Origin: Cercospora beticola
Lineage: Eukaryota; Ascomycota; Dothideomycetes; Mycosphaerellales; Mycosphaerellaceae
Reading direction: 5' to 3'
DNA length: 64,000 nucleotides
Assembly (NCBI RefSeq): GCF_033473495.1
Contig: NC_088935.1
Span: 2,790,001-2,854,000 of the forward strand
This document shows, piece after piece, positions 45,727 to 57,331 of this stretch; position 1 is the stretch's first letter; every line of letters begins with the position of its first letter. The notes beneath the pieces were generated by a model that saw nothing but the letters and a program-made list of their open reading frames with translations, was not told where the DNA came from and did not search any database. The position numbers and the translations under genes are program-made.

Positions 45727-47231
45727 CTCATCTTCAAGCCGTCCGTACCCCTCATGACCCTGCGTGTGTACTTGAAGGCGAGACTGTCAGATCGTCAACG
45801 ATCAACAGTTTCGCATGTTTGTATCCTGACGAAATGGGGAGAGCCGAGGATCTCCAAGTTGGAGCATGACTAGCTAGCAAGACGGCCGCCTCGTAAGACG
45901 ATGAGAGAGTCCTTGTCGTCTCGCCAGCGCCTTCACGCCTTGTTGAGCGCCTGTCAACCATTTGACCACAAGTTTCTGACACTCATTTCCCATCCATTGC
46001 TGAGTGAGCTCGCCATATTACAGCGTGCACGGACGTGCTAAGCGGTTCGTAGCGTGGATAGTATGTCCCAAAACATCATCGTAGCCTCTAAGCGGCAAGT
46101 CAGAGACCGTGTCCTCGTGAGTTTCGACTTGGACTTCAGCCGCCATGCGTGGATTGGTCGACATTGGGGAGGTGGATCCATACAAGGCATGATGTCTATC
46201 CAATCACGGCGGCTCGGCGAAACTGCGTAGAAGGCCCGAATGAAGAAGCGCGCTAGAAGCACGCTAGAAGGGATCTTGCCCAGGAAGCGGCGACTGCAGG
46301 CTGTTCGTTCGGTGTGGGGATGTGGTGTCTGGACAACCTCCGACCTCCCAACCACGCTCGTCGGCACCACCAAGGAAAGTAGCGACGGGCTACTGGACAC
46401 GCTGCCGAAAAACCAATATGGCGCACGCGAGCAAAATGGAGATGACGCAGGCGCGAGTTGCTGACGGCTGCACAGCGGGCAGAGCCTCTCAGCCGCTCTT
46501 TTGCCTCTCCAGTGAGGACCTGCTACCACAGCTTGGCCATTGTGCATCGACTCCGCATTTCTCAAGGCCAAGCTTTTGAGGATAATCATGCGCTCACCTC
46601 TTCCCCGCCTGATCGTCTCAGTCGCCCCACAAAGATCAGAGCGTGAGCTTCGTCGAGCCATGAGCCGCAAAGACTTGCATCGTACTCCGGGGCAAAACCA
46701 GAGTGCGGCATCTCACATGGTGCTACGCCCACAAGCGCGCCTGCAAGCGTGCCTGCACCCACTGGAGCCCCATGGGACGATGCGCTGGGAGGAGCCGCAT
46801 AGCAGGACCTGCAGAATCCACGGACCGAATGAACACGCGCACAGGCTCACAGCAGTGGCGTCCGCCTATAGTTCAGCCTGGACGTGTCGCCAAGTCTGAG
46901 CTTTCCTGCAGTAGCGGCAATTCAATTCTCGTAGCGCGATCTGGACTGCGAACATCAGGTCTCTCTGGCAGTATGGGCAAGAGCTGGCGAGATGCTGTGG
47001 TGCAGATATAAGTCCTGTGGCTTCCCTATGAGAATGATCATCACACCAGGTTGCACCAGCAAGTCGACCAACATATCAAAGTCCTTTGGTCATTCATTCC
47101 AATCTTGGACATAACACAGCATCTCTAGTCTGTGACGAACGACGATCATCACCACAACAATTCCTACATAGGACAACAAGCATAACCCGTTGACCATCAT
47201 CTAACGAACTCAACGAGTCTACTGGTCCAAA
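45727..47231. other. Intergenic region, 1.5 kb
   Basis: Between the Smr-domain gene and the MFS permease. A 210-codon minus-strand ORF at 46038-46670 has Arg/Ser/Cys-rich, non-domain-like composition and is not accepted. The right end is probably the MFS leader. Confidence 0.5.
47006..47013 (+). promoter_or_regulatory. Possible TATA-like element of the MFS permease gene
   Basis: The sequence ATATAAGT stands about 220 bp upstream of the permease ATG. A CA-rich, G-poor leader between it and the ATG looks like a long 5' UTR. Spacing and composition are suggestive only. Confidence 0.3.
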
Positions 47232-48858
47232 ATGGCGGGCGGTGGTATTCCCACGAACAGCCCCACCGTTGCTGGTGGCTATCTGTCTGGCAAGCAGCTC
47301 ATCTATCCTTTGAGCTTGGTCATCTCCCTCTTCTTCCTCTGGGGTTTCTCGGTAAGTTGCATGCGAGTATCAATCCACACACGTTCGTGCCTAACGAACT
47401 TCGTTAGTACGGTCTGCTTGATGTCTTGAACAAGCACTTTCAGACAGTGTTGGGCGTGACACGTCTCGAATCCACTGGTCTTCAAGTCATGTACTTCGGT
47501 GGTGGTTACCTCTGCTTCTCGCCAATCGCCGCAGAAGTTCTCAAGCGCAAGGGTTACAAGGTCACAATCCTCATGGGTCTGGGTCTCTACTCTCTCGGCG
47601 CTATCATGTTCTGGCCTACCGCCCATTTCTCCAACCCTGGTAACGAGAAGGCTTCCTTCGGTGGCTTCTTGGCTTGCACTCTTGTCATCGCCTGTGGTTT
47701 GGCCACTCTCGAGACTGCTGCCAACTCGTACGCCGTCGTCATTGGTCACCCCGCCACTGCATCCGCCCGTCTCCAATTCTGTCAGTCCTGGAACGGTATC
47801 GCATCCTTCGTCGGCCCACTCATCGCATCCAAGGCTTTCTTCGCTGGAGAGAACCAGAACTCCCTCACCAATGTGCAGTTCGTGTACCTCGCTGTGGCCT
47901 GTGCCGGTGTGGCAGTCGCTGTGCTGTTCTTCTTCTCCAAGCTTCCTGAGGTTGCTGAGAGTGCCGGCCGCTCCGCAAGCATTGTCGCAGCCGACTCTGA
48001 AGAGCTTGGAATTGGTGTCGATGGCAGCATCCTCAAGCAAAAGCCACTCTACAAGGAATGGAACATGATCTTCGGTTTCGCTGCACAGTTCTGTTACGTC
48101 GGTGCTCAAGTCAGTAAGTGTAATCGCTGGAAAGGCATCTTCACCTCACAAAACATTCGTGCAGACCACTGACTTTTTCAAAAGCTTGTGCCACCTTCTT
48201 CATCAACTACGCAAACGAGAACGGTGGTTTTACAACCGAAGAGGGCTCGCGCATGTTGTCGTATGCCCTGATTACCTTCACCGTCGGACGATTCATCGCT
48301 ACCGCCTTGGCCACCGTCTTTGAGTCCAACTTCCTCCTGGTTGTGTACTCTGTATGCGCCATTGCTCTGAACGCCTACGTCGCCGCCGGCAGTGGTACAT
48401 CAGCTGTGGCAGTCCTGATCGTCATCTTCTTCTTTATGGCACCAATGTACCCAACCATCTTCACTCTCGGTACTGCCAACCTCGGAACCAACACACGTCG
48501 TGGCGCTGGTATCCTCGTCATGGGTGTCTCAGGAGGTGCTGCTTTCCCACCGATTCAAGGAGCTATCGCCGATTCCGCAAGCACTCGTATCTCATACGTG
48601 GTGCCACTTGTTGGATTCGTGGCTGTGCTCGCATACTGTGCTTCTCACTGGTCTCGCCATGGCTTCCACATCATGCGCATCAAGGGCGAGAAGGTCATTG
48701 CCACTGCTCTCGAGGGTGGTGCTGTCGGTGGTGCTGTGCAGACTGTTCACTACGACGAGAAGAGACTGTCTGTTGTTGAGGCCGAGACCGCTCGCCGCTC
48801 ATCTCTCGGAGGCGCTGCAGTCAACCCAGTCACTGGTGGCTACAACCTCAAGATCTAA
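47232..48858 (+). CDS. MFS sugar permease, fucose/glucose-galactose permease (FHS) type
   Basis: Three exons, 47232-47351, 47408-48113 and 48185-48858, giving 499 residues. About 12 membrane helices are visible, beginning LIYPLSLVISLFFLWGFSYGLLDVL, the FucP/FHS-family helix 1 with its conserved FFxWGF segment. Further signature parts are GLQVMYFGGGYLCFSP, ETAANSYAVVIG, QSWNGIASFVGP and, in the second half, FFINYANENGG, FTVGRFIATAL and MAPMYPTIFTLG. The central loop after helix 6 is about 40 residues, and the C-terminal cytosolic tail about 65. Proton symport of fucose, galactose or N-acetylglucosamine is known for relatives; the substrate here is unassigned. Codon use is strongly C-ending, suggesting high expression. 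Confidence 0.92.
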
Positions 48859-49268
48859 GCGGTTGGACCAACTTAGACTTCTTCAAGATTGGAAAAAGTC
48901 ACTTGCATAGCATGGGAGAGTTTCGATGCATTTACACGGGGTGGACAACTGTTTTTATGAGGACATGGACAATGACGAGATACCATCGCTGTACATATTG
49001 ATTTAACGGCCAATTCAAAAATACTTCAGATGAATTTTCACCTACTCACGCTTTCCGTCTTATCTCGTCAATTTGAGCGACATGAAGCAGACTGGAGTGA
49101 GATTGATTCCATCTTAGAGAGCAATGCGCAACACCCATTGAATGACGTGGAATCCCAACATGGGATAGCAGAAGGATCAAACGCGCGCTTGTGTCAGCAA
49201 GTGTGTCTGACGCACCTCTCCGATCTTCCAGACTTCCCGACAACACACAAGACACAAGACCAACAAAC
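48859..49268. other. Intergenic region, 410 bp
   Basis: Contains the 3' UTR of the MFS gene and the leader of the cupin gene. No other feature is seen. Confidence 0.45.
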
Positions 49269-50018
49269 ATGACCAACAGCGCTAGCATGGCACTGCGACC
49301 TCACTTCGACATCAATGGCTCACAAGATGAATCGTCAGAACTGAAAGCCGTGATGGCAGCACTTGGAATGCAGAAACATCCCGAGGGCGGGTACTTTGTG
49401 GTATACCAAACAACCTTTCATCAAACACCAATCAAGATGAGAAAAATGCTGACAGAAATCCGCTCCGCAAAGGAAACCGATCGCGATCCTCACAGAATCC
49501 CTAACCCACTACCCAAATCCGCTCAAGCTACCAATGAAGACGAAACAAGAAGCGCAAGTACGACAATCCATTATCTACTCACCCCAAAATCACCTTTGGG
49601 AGCTTGGCATCGGAATAAAGCACGAACAGTGCATACTCTGCATCGCGGGAGGGGACGATATGTAATTATCCATGCTGATGAAGTGGCGGCGGAGAAATGC
49701 CCCGGAGGGTATGGAGATGCGGATGTTTCGGAGGAGAGTCGTTGGATTAAGAAGGCACGGGTCGAGGTGTTTACTGTGGGGCAGAATGTTTTGAAAGGAG
49801 AGAAGTTGCAGTGGATTGTGGATGGTGGGAAGTATAAGACTAGTTTTCTGTTGCCGGATCAAGAGGGTAGTGAGGGGAGTGAGGGGTTGCTGATTAGTGA
49901 GACGGTTGTGCCGGGGTTTGAGTATAGCGATCATGATTTTATGAAGAAGGAGAGGCTTGAGGCTTTGGTTAGTAAGGGAGAGGTGGCGGAGTTGGAGTGG
50001 ATGCTCAGGAAGGAGTGA
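49269..50018 (+). CDS. DUF985 cupin-fold protein
   Basis: Single exon of 249 residues from ATG 49269; the frame is open a further 26 codons upstream to ATG 49191. The DUF985 (cupin 5) hallmarks are LGMQKHPEGGYFVVYQTT near residue 40, TTIHYLLTPKSPLGAWHRN, VHTLHRGRGRYVIIH, and VPGFEYSDHDFM toward the C-terminus. An insertion with charged residues, typical of fungal members, separates the first two motifs. The fold is a small beta barrel whose His and Glu residues could bind a metal or sugar nucleotide. Biochemical function is not established for fungal members. It lies on the same strand as the MFS gene, but no functional link is visible. Confidence 0.85.
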   Translation: MTNSASMALRPHFDINGSQDESSELKAVMAALGMQKHPEGGYFVVYQTTFHQTPIKMRKMLTEIRSAKETDRDPHRIPNPLPKSAQATNEDETRSASTTIHYLLTPKSPLGAWHRNKARTVHTLHRGRGRYVIIHADEVAAEKCPGGYGDADVSEESRWIKKARVEVFTVGQNVLKGEKLQWIVDGGKYKTSFLLPDQEGSEGSEGLLISETVVPGFEYSDHDFMKKERLEALVSKGEVAELEWMLRKE

Positions 50019-50355
50019 GAGATCTTCGGTGTGTTCGATTTGATTTTCTGTTCCATTCGAGGAACGAGTGGTTCCTCTCTTCCTGCGACTCTGTGCCAGG
50101 ATGTCTACGCGATACAGATATACAATGGATGATAGATCTAGAGCTCCCTTCACAGCTTATGCACAATTATTTCCCCGTGAACGCCTTCGCTATGCCCCAG
50201 TTTCTTCCGTTATGCAATGTTCCGCTTTTCCAGCCGGTGTCCCTCATGCGTCGTTATGTCGTGACAAGTTGCGCGCACTGCGCTTCTCGATGCTCTCTAT
50301 GCTGTCGTGTGGTGTATAGTGATGGATAATGCCCATTTGGCAGGTCGTGAAGAGA
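50019..50355. other. Convergent intergenic region, 337 bp
   Basis: Between the 3' ends of the DUF985 gene and the small membrane protein gene. No further gene is seen. Confidence 0.45.
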
Positions 50356-50502
50356 TCACACATCTTCGCCGCTAGTTGTTGATCCGCCTCGTCCAACACC
50401 GCCGCCGAGGCTTGTTTGTGCCCAGTAGATGCCGAAGCCGATGAGTGCCAGCAGGAGGAAGAGCACGATGATGATCACGGCGATGACAATGTTGCCCTTC
50501 AT
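50356..50502 (-). CDS. 48-residue single-pass membrane protein
   Basis: A short complete ORF, ATG at 50502 and TGA at 50356-50358. It starts MKGNIVIAVIIIVLF and has one strongly hydrophobic helix (about residues 5-24, ending LLLALIGFGIYW). A Gly-rich turn (LGGGVGRGG) and a polar Ser/Thr/acidic tail (STTSGEDV) follow. The positive charge before and negative charge after the helix, and the clean helix boundaries, argue for a real protein. Codons are mostly C- or G-ending, like strongly expressed neighbours. I know no named family. A CT/GA-rich leader on the minus strand (50503-50700) fits a fungal 5' UTR. Possible roles are a membrane-complex subunit or proteolipid, but that is speculation. Confidence 0.65.
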   Translation of the reverse strand: MKGNIVIAVIIIVLFLLLALIGFGIYWAQTSLGGGVGRGGSTTSGEDV

Positions 50503-51211
50503 GGTGACGAAGTGTAGATGTGTCGGTACTTGATGTCTTGGATGATCTCTGGTGTCGCTGCAGGTGGGTGGTGATGGTATGTATTGCGGGCGATGCTGGG
50601 CGACCGATGGGACAGTGAAGCGCTGATGGTTGTGGGAGGCGCGGCAAGTGGATGGTGTGTGAGAGAGGAATGCAACGGCATCGCAGAGTGAGAGCGACTA
50701 TTACCTACCTTCCTCCGTCTGAATTTTGGAGATGGCTGGGGGAAGCTGTATAACGAGGTTGGGCATCGTGTGGCTGGGGCCGGCTCTCACACGCGCGCAC
50801 GCGAAACATACATGTATATTGCTCCGATGTCCATCGTCATTCGAACCGTGCGACAAGTGTGCTGTGCTGCATCCGCGTCACTCTTCACGCGTCATGATGT
50901 GGGAGTGAGTTGCGCGCTTCGTTCGTTGCAGAGGAGCAGGATCAGTAGCAGGATCAGCTGCGTTTGTGAGAAATGGCCCCAGCTCCGAGCCAAGTTTGCT
51001 GTCCTGGCAAACAAGGTTCGAAGGTTCGGATCGGCCGACACCTTAATCACCACTTGCCCTTGCCCTCCACACTCTGCTTGCTTGCTCTGCTCTGTCATGA
51101 CAGACACACATTGATATCTTGCAGACTGTGACCGAATCATCTTCGCCTCGAGTGCACATCAAGCTCCACTGGCCACTTCAGTTTCGGAATCGCACCCAGT
51201 CTCCGCAGCAG
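50503..51211. promoter_or_regulatory. Divergent promoter between the 48-residue protein and the F-box gene
   Basis: The 709 bp lie between two diverging starts. The region contains the imperfect direct repeat AGCAGGATCAG (two copies near 50936-50960) and a CA/CG alternating stretch near 50790. No ORF is convincing. Confidence 0.45.
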
Positions 51212-52267
51212 ATGGCGGCACCGACCATCATGGATGCGCTCCCGGGACAGCTTCAGGACCTCCGCCTAGAGGGTTCTTCCATCGTGCACGTTGTCACGCG
51301 TGAACGACGCTTCTCAGACCCCGACAGTGCTGCCGCCCCGAATCTAGTCAGCATCGCAAGCCATACTCGCTCTCACTTCACGCGGCAACTCGAGCAGCAT
51401 GTCCACGAGACCAGCACTTCCACTGCCAGTTCGACGGCGTCCACGGCATCCGTGCCGCTCGCCGCCCACCATTGCCCTTCGACTCCAGACGACTGCGCCT
51501 TAGCTAAGGTATTTCGCATGCCCGAGCTGCTCGCCACAGTCCTTGGCTTCCTCGACACAGCAGACATCATGTCAATGCGGCTTGTCAACAAGACCTTCTG
51601 TCGCACGGTACTTGAATCCCCGCAGTTGCGTGCACACCTGTTCGTGCGCCCGCAATGGCTACGTCCTCCAGTTGATTACATGCTCTTGGACGTAAAAATT
51701 CCCGGCCTAACCATTGAGTGCGGAGATCCCGTAGATATGGGGCAGTGGGTCCATGTAACGATCGACGCTAAAGCCGCACGCACTATTATACCCTCAGGTC
51801 GGGCGAACCGGCGGCCCCGAGCGCGGTCCATTTACGAAGGCCTAAGGGGCGGACTCGGTTCGAGCTCTCAGCGCGAATTCCTGGCCTCGTCTTCAATGTA
51901 TGAGGAGCTACATGTCACTCAGCCACCTCTATTGGGAATGCAAGCCTTTCTGCTCGGTGCAAATCCCTCCCACATCTCTACCACTATACCGTCGCCTTCA
52001 GATGCATCCGACATGGACCACAGCCATACGTCTGAAGGCACAGAAGTTGATGAACGAGAGTTTGATGCATGTGCCAAGATGAGTTGCAATTCTGGAATTA
52101 CGTTGGACTTCATTGCCGACACTGCCTTGACACTTCTTTCGGAGCGAAGACACGAGTCGAAGTCCGGCGGAGGGAAGGTGTTGTTCAGGGCCATCATATC
52201 CTTCTGCGAGCCGACGCAGCAACTGCGGAAGCGAGGCACAGCACGAAGTGTCATCCGTTTGGGATGA
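51212..52267 (+). CDS. F-box domain protein, uncharacterised
   Basis: Single-exon model of 351 residues from ATG 51212; ATG 51230 is a near alternative. A Ser/Thr/Ala-rich N-terminal part (TSTSTASSTASTAS) precedes the F-box at about residues 105-150: VFRMPELLATVLGFLDT, then DIMSMRLVNKTFCRTVLES and PQLRAHLFVRPQW. This is the usual fungal F-box with the Pro/Leu start and the Cys/Val helix. A second conserved-looking segment is YEELHVTQPPLLGMQAFL, found in a family of fungal F-box proteins. F-box proteins link targets to SCF ubiquitin ligases; the substrate is unknown. The last about 60 residues are variable and a 3' intron cannot be excluded. Confidence 0.82.
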   Translation: MAAPTIMDALPGQLQDLRLEGSSIVHVVTRERRFSDPDSAAAPNLVSIASHTRSHFTRQLEQHVHETSTSTASSTASTASVPLAAHHCPSTPDDCALAKVFRMPELLATVLGFLDTADIMSMRLVNKTFCRTVLESPQLRAHLFVRPQWLRPPVDYMLLDVKIPGLTIECGDPVDMGQWVHVTIDAKAARTIIPSGRANRRPRARSIYEGLRGGLGSSSQREFLASSSMYEELHVTQPPLLGMQAFLLGANPSHISTTIPSPSDASDMDHSHTSEGTEVDEREFDACAKMSCNSGITLDFIADTALTLLSERRHESKSGGGKVLFRAIISFCEPTQQLRKRGTARSVIRLG

Positions 52268-54246
52268 AGTCCACCGACGGGTCCTTCGGTGCAATACCTC
52301 TTGGTTCTACAGCAAATCTATCCGGCGGACGAAGAAGAATCGAAGAAGAATGCTGTAGGCTGACGCACGCGGCCGTCTGTGATCAGACGAATGGTGATGA
52401 GGAGCAAGACTTTGTACCCTCCAAAAATGTACCAAACGACTTCATCACCATCTACTCCGTCCTTCGATCATGAGCCATCAATATCCAATTTGGCCGCATT
52501 GTCACGAGGCGGTCGATCCACTCTCATACTCCGTCGAGCGGGGAGATGTCCAATTTTGCATGCTTGTTTTCTTAACTCGTGATGCAGGACGCTAGACCGT
52601 CGAACCGTGCCACTACTCCAGCTGGATCCCTGTACTTGTCTGCGAACGTGGTCTCATTAACTTCAGCTGGCGTCCTGACCCCAAGGTACGCGCCATGGTC
52701 ACAACCCGATGATGAAGAGAATTTCTGCGACGCAACAATAAGTGCCGGAGCTCATCCACTTCGGGCACACGCAGCATGTCGTGGCAGTAGATGAGCCGCG
52801 ATGATTGTATCAGCGTCCTTGGCCAGTCGATAGCGTACCTCCAGCTATTCATGGACATGTCCCCACACCGGGCACGCGGTGCATTCAGAACTCTCGCCAG
52901 GACGATTAGCATCGGTTAGCAGCTGAGAGCCGGTGCGTGGATCATATGTCCCGGTGATACTGAGCCTGGGATAGTATATCCCGACATAGCGATTGCCGCA
53001 TACGTGGATACGGCATAAATACGCCTGCTTGACACCACTGTAGAGTATAGACAGCACTCATGGCGGCCCGCGCGCAGGGCAAGACAACGTGTGCCAGGCG
53101 ACGCACTCGGCTGGTTATCGGTGTATGAGATGCGAAAACGGCACTCATCTCCAAACACGCCCCCGTCCGCACGGTGTCATTGCAGAAAAGATTCGTCGTT
53201 CTCGGCAGTGAAGGTAATTTCGCAGAACAGTGTGCGCTGGATGAAGGTGTCGCCTCGTAGACAGGACTCGACTGCCCGAAACAGATTTTGCGCGGCACAT
53301 GACATGCTCACGGTCGTTGCAATCAGCGAGGTTGTGCTACCACGTTGGCGCGATACGGGGTCGTTCTATGAGATGACAGTCTAGCGCGCAGTCCAGAGCG
53401 TCGGGGAGACAGGTTCGGTGCTCGGGAGTCGCTCCCTGGTAGTCGTAAGCGGGCGGATGCAGGGAAGAGATCTTGCTGCAAGGAACGCGCGGAAGTCAGA
53501 TTCGCAGGGTCTGCGCGAGGATCTGCACAGAGCTTGCACGTGGGTGGATCCTCTCGACATCACGCCTTTGCTCCCGGACATCTCCAATGTTGTCTGCGCT
53601 GCGCGTCGCCGCTGCTGCGATCACACAAGCGTCGCTGCCGGGGCACGCGATGGTGTCGGCAGGCACGACGCTACCGCCGCCCGCCAGACCGCGCTTCCAC
53701 GCTCACGCTGCCGGGCCAACATCGCTCACCTCACCTCCCGGTCGCAGTGTGGGTGGGTGGGAATAGGGGACTCGCCGAGCGGGCCCAGCACCTCCAGCAC
53801 TGACGTCCGACTCCACAACGATTTCGCAGCATTGTGGCCACGCGCGACGTATCGTGCTCGAACGGCGCGCTGGAGGCCGTCGCGGACTGACGCTTCACAG
53901 CGCAATGGCCTATCGCGCGTCCGAGAACACGCCTCCGGTCGGTCTTGCGCGAACACATTGATCAGATGTGCCTGCGACGTCGGATGTCTGACCTGCCCTT
54001 TAAAAAGTCTGCCCGTTGCCTGCGCTCGCTGCTTCCTGCTTCTCCTCCTCCTTCCTGCTCCCTACGTTTCCTGCTCTTGCCTGTCTTTGCCGTCGCGCCG
54101 TTTGCTGTCCAGTTCCACTCCCTCCGCGCCCTGCACCGAACTTCCTCGCCTCTAGGGACCTCCGCGACCCTACAGCGCGAACAGCATCTACGAATCTATC
54201 AATCGGCAACGCCACCCGCATTCACTACGAATTCCTCTCGCCCAAC
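52268..54246. other. Gene-poor region, 2.0 kb
   Basis: Between the F-box gene and the SDR gene. A 245-codon plus-strand ORF (53418-54155) has Arg/Ala/Ser/Cys-rich, non-domain-like content and overlaps the CT-rich leader of the next gene, so it is not accepted. No RNA gene or repeat is evident. Confidence 0.5.
53998..54007 (+). promoter_or_regulatory. TATA-like element upstream of the SDR gene
   Basis: CTTTAAAAAG lies about 240 bp upstream of the SDR start and just before a strongly pyrimidine-rich stretch (TTCCTGCTTCTCCTCCTCC), a common fungal core promoter layout. Confidence 0.35.
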
Positions 54247-55390
54247 ATGTTCGGCCGCACCGCCTTGAGGGCTGCCACCCGAACGGTCTCGCGGCCATCT
54301 TCCTTCACTCCTGTGCTTTCTCGCGCCACTTTCAAATCATCGACCAAGGCCAGCGATCCAGAGGTGCCGGTCATCTCATACCGCAAAGGCGAGCGATCAG
54401 AGGCCAAAGTGCAGTACGAGGCCGGCAGCAGCGGCCCAGTGTCGCCTCCCGGTGCAGATGAGGTCAAGTCTGCGATCCCACTCAAGCCAGAGGCTCTCCA
54501 GCACCTCACACCAACCCTACAAAAGTTCACGCTCAATGGCAAGATTGCCGTGGTGACAGGGTATGTCATTCTTGCACTGCTGATCTTTGCGACGCGCTAA
54601 CAATGGCCAGTGGCGCTCGAGGTCTGGGATTCAACATGGCGCAAGCCTTGGCAGAAGTCGGTGTGCGAGGTATCGCCATCATGGATGTGCAGCAAGAGCT
54701 TGGTGACAACTCGGCACGCGAACTCAGCGAGCAGACCGGCATCGACGTTCGATTCTACAAGGTTGACGTCCGTGACGGTGATGCTATGAACCAGACCGTC
54801 CGGGACGTGGCCGAGTACTACGGCAGCATCGATGTCCTGATCAACGCTGCAGGTATTGCAGAGTAAGTCGTTGCAGCATCGTGCAACGGGACAACAGACT
54901 GATGACGCGTAGCTCCAACCTCAAGGCCGAGACATATGACGCCGAAAAGTTCCGCCGCCTGATCGACATCAACGTTACGGGCTGCTTCTTGACTGCTCAA
55001 GCTGTTGGCCGTGAGATGATCCGCCTCGGCAAGGGTGGCAGCATCATCAACATCGCTTCCATGTCTGGCAGCGTGGTCAACTACCCACAAGAGCAGTCCT
55101 GCTACAACGCATCCAAGGCTGCAGTGGTGCAGCTGACCAAGTCGCTGGCCGCAGAGTGGGCTCGTTACGGAATCCGAGTCAATGCCATCAGCCCTGGTTA
55201 CATGGACACTGCCCTCAACCGTGTGCCTGCCCTCGAGGCCCAGAAGCGCATCTGGGTTGACCACACCCCACAGAAGAGGCTCGGCGCCGTGGACGACCTC
55301 AACAACCTTGCCGTCTACCTTGCAAGTGACGGATCTGGCTTCATGACTGGCAACAACTGTCTCATCGACGGTGGCTACACACTCTGGTAA
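54247..55390 (+). CDS. Short-chain dehydrogenase/reductase with mitochondrial-type leader (polyol dehydrogenase-like)
   Basis: Three exons, 54247-54560, 54611-54862 and 54913-55390, giving 347 residues. The leader MFGRTALRAATRTVSRPSSF is Arg/Ser/Thr-rich without acidic residues, as in mitochondrial presequences. The about 70 residues after it are polar, then the Rossmann domain starts at LNGKIAVVTGGARGLG (TGxxxGxG cofactor motif). Other SDR signatures are DVLINAAGIAD (NAAG), SIINIASMSG (catalytic Ser), CYNASKAAVVQL (catalytic Tyr and Lys in YxxxK) and IRVNAISPGYM. It ends TGNNCLIDGGYTLW. Closest in style are fungal D-arabinitol 2-dehydrogenase and sorbose/mannitol dehydrogenase relatives; the substrate is inferred only at class level. 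Confidence 0.9.
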
Positions 55391-55883
55391 ATTTCAGTTG
55401 GGATTGGTTTGACAGCATTGCGTGGCGTCTCGGCGTTTGGGCTTGGTCCGCAGCAAGGGGCCACAGGGGAAATCTCAAGGTATCTTTGCATGTCGAAAAG
55501 TTGTGACGAGTCGGCGCATCGTTGATCTGATAGACATAGACAACGCGAGTTGCATGAGACCTAGGAATTGTAATTATTAGGCCAGCTTGGCGATTTTGAA
55601 GCGCGTAGCTTCCAGTGTCCATGTTCTCGGTGTCACAGAGTCTGGCCGTCCTATCGCGTTCCAGTACATGCTGCACATGCCGACCCAATGCGCTGGGAAC
55701 GATGTGTAACAATGGAGAATCGCCAACAACTTGGCCAATTCCAGCGGTACACGCGTGCGTTCACCTCACTGTACAGGAACTCAAGTACAACGTCCACGAC
55801 GCTGCTAACATTCTGCCTTCACACGGGCAGGGCAGCCATCGGGGAACATCGCAGTCACCGACAGGCGACTCGGACCAGCAGTT
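55391..55883. other. Intergenic region, 493 bp
   Basis: Contains the SDR 3' UTR and the aspartic protease promoter. No other gene is seen. Confidence 0.45.
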
Positions 55884-57331
55884 ATGGTATTGCTACTTTT
55901 TCTCTTCGTTTGCGCTGCCTCAGCACTGCGACTCCATGGATTTCGACCAACGGCCATCAACGACAGATTTACGATAAGCAGAATTCCAAGAGCCAGGTCG
56001 AAGGCGCCCACGAGGCAGAGAGAGCTCAAAATCACGCCGAACGTGGTCAGCTTGACGCGAAAGGATGCGACTTCATTGAGTTCGATCTATGTACAAGCTA
56101 TGAGAGGCAGAAGTGGCATTTCGCGAGTTGCGGTAGGAGTTGCTTTCCCGTACTATCACACTTGTGCAGCACGTTCTGACCTGCTGTGTAGAATAACACG
56201 ACGCCTTTGATTTCAGTTGAAGGAGGTCAGGTCTTTTTAGCAGATGTCACGGTTGGCGGCAAGCCGTTTCAGGTCGTCATTGATACTGGGAGTAGTGATC
56301 CGTGGCTAGCTCAGACGGGCTTTCAATGTTTCGATCCGATCAACGATGCCCAACTCGATCAGTCCGTGTGCGAATTTGGGCCTGCTTACGATTCGTCGCA
56401 ATCTACGACCTTTACGCCTGTTGAGAATTTGAATTTCAATATCAGCTATGCTGATGGGGAATACTTGAATGGGGGACTGGGTATCGACACATTCAATATG
56501 GCAGGCATTGAAGTCCCTCGGCAGCAGTTTGGAGTGGTCAGTATAGCCGCGTGGTATGGCGACGGAATCTCATCCGGCCTCATTGGATTCGCCTACCGGA
56601 CACTCACTTCTGCGTATGCCGGCACCGATCCGAGAGCAGATATCAAAGGTCGCCAGGTCCCATACAATCCGCTGTTCGTCAACATGTATGAGCAGCAAAA
56701 CGTACCAGCCATTTTCAGCATCGCGATGGATCGGAATTCTTCGGCTGGTGGAGTGTTGGCTTTAGGCGGTATTCCGGACGTTCAGCATTCGCCATATTTC
56801 GCTTCTACGCCGATTCAAGGTGTTAGTGTCAATACCACGAGTGGCCGGCAGGTGTATGAGTTCTACACGATCGATATCGATGGCTATGCTATTTCGGCAA
56901 ACCAGAGCACGCAGTTCAGTTCTTACGACAACCCGGATCCTCGCAAGACGCCGCTGATCCATAATGGTTCGGATACCATTGTTGACTCGGGTACATCGCT
57001 GTGTTACGTCCCGGATGATGTTGCAGAAGCGACTGCTGCGCTTTTTGATCCTCCGGCGTACTATAGCAGTACGCAAGGAGCGTATTTTGTGGATTGCAAT
57101 TCTAGGGCTCCTGTGTTTGGGGTTGGGATCGGGAAGAAGATTTTCTATGTCAATTCGGATGATTTGATTATTGAGATTCAGCGCAATGTCTGTGTTATGG
57201 GGATACAGTCTGATGGTGGTGGGCTGTCTATTCTTGGCGGCACTTGGATGAAGAACGTGCTTGCGGTGTTTGATATTGAGGGGGAACAGATGCGGTTTGC
57301 GGCTAGGCAGTTTTATGATCTGTATGCCTAG
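55884..57331 (+). CDS. Secreted pepsin-like aspartic protease
   Basis: Two exons, 55884-56132 and 56192-57331, giving 462 residues. A signal peptide (MVLLLFLFVCAASA) and a propeptide rich in Arg and Lys precede the mature enzyme. The junction SRVANNTTPLISVEGGQ comes from splicing out a 59-nt intron that starts GTAGGA; GTTGCG six bases upstream is an in-frame alternative donor. The first catalytic motif is VIDTGSSDPWL near residue 115 and the second is IVDSGTSLCYVP near residue 345. The flap Tyr candidate is in ISYADGEYLNGG. It ends LGGTWMKNVLAVFDIEG with AARQFYDLYA, without a GPI signal. Several NxS/T sites are present. Likely extracellular or vacuolar proteolysis. Confidence 0.92.

Noticed and set aside
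46038..46670. 210-codon minus-strand ORF in the Smr-MFS gap
   Set aside because: Composition (Arg, Ser, Cys, Pro) looks random and there is no motif, no splice partner and no promoter-like context.
53418..54155. 245-codon plus-strand ORF before the SDR gene
   Set aside because: It overlaps the TATA-like element and CT-rich leader of the SDR gene and has random-looking Arg/Cys/Ala-rich content.
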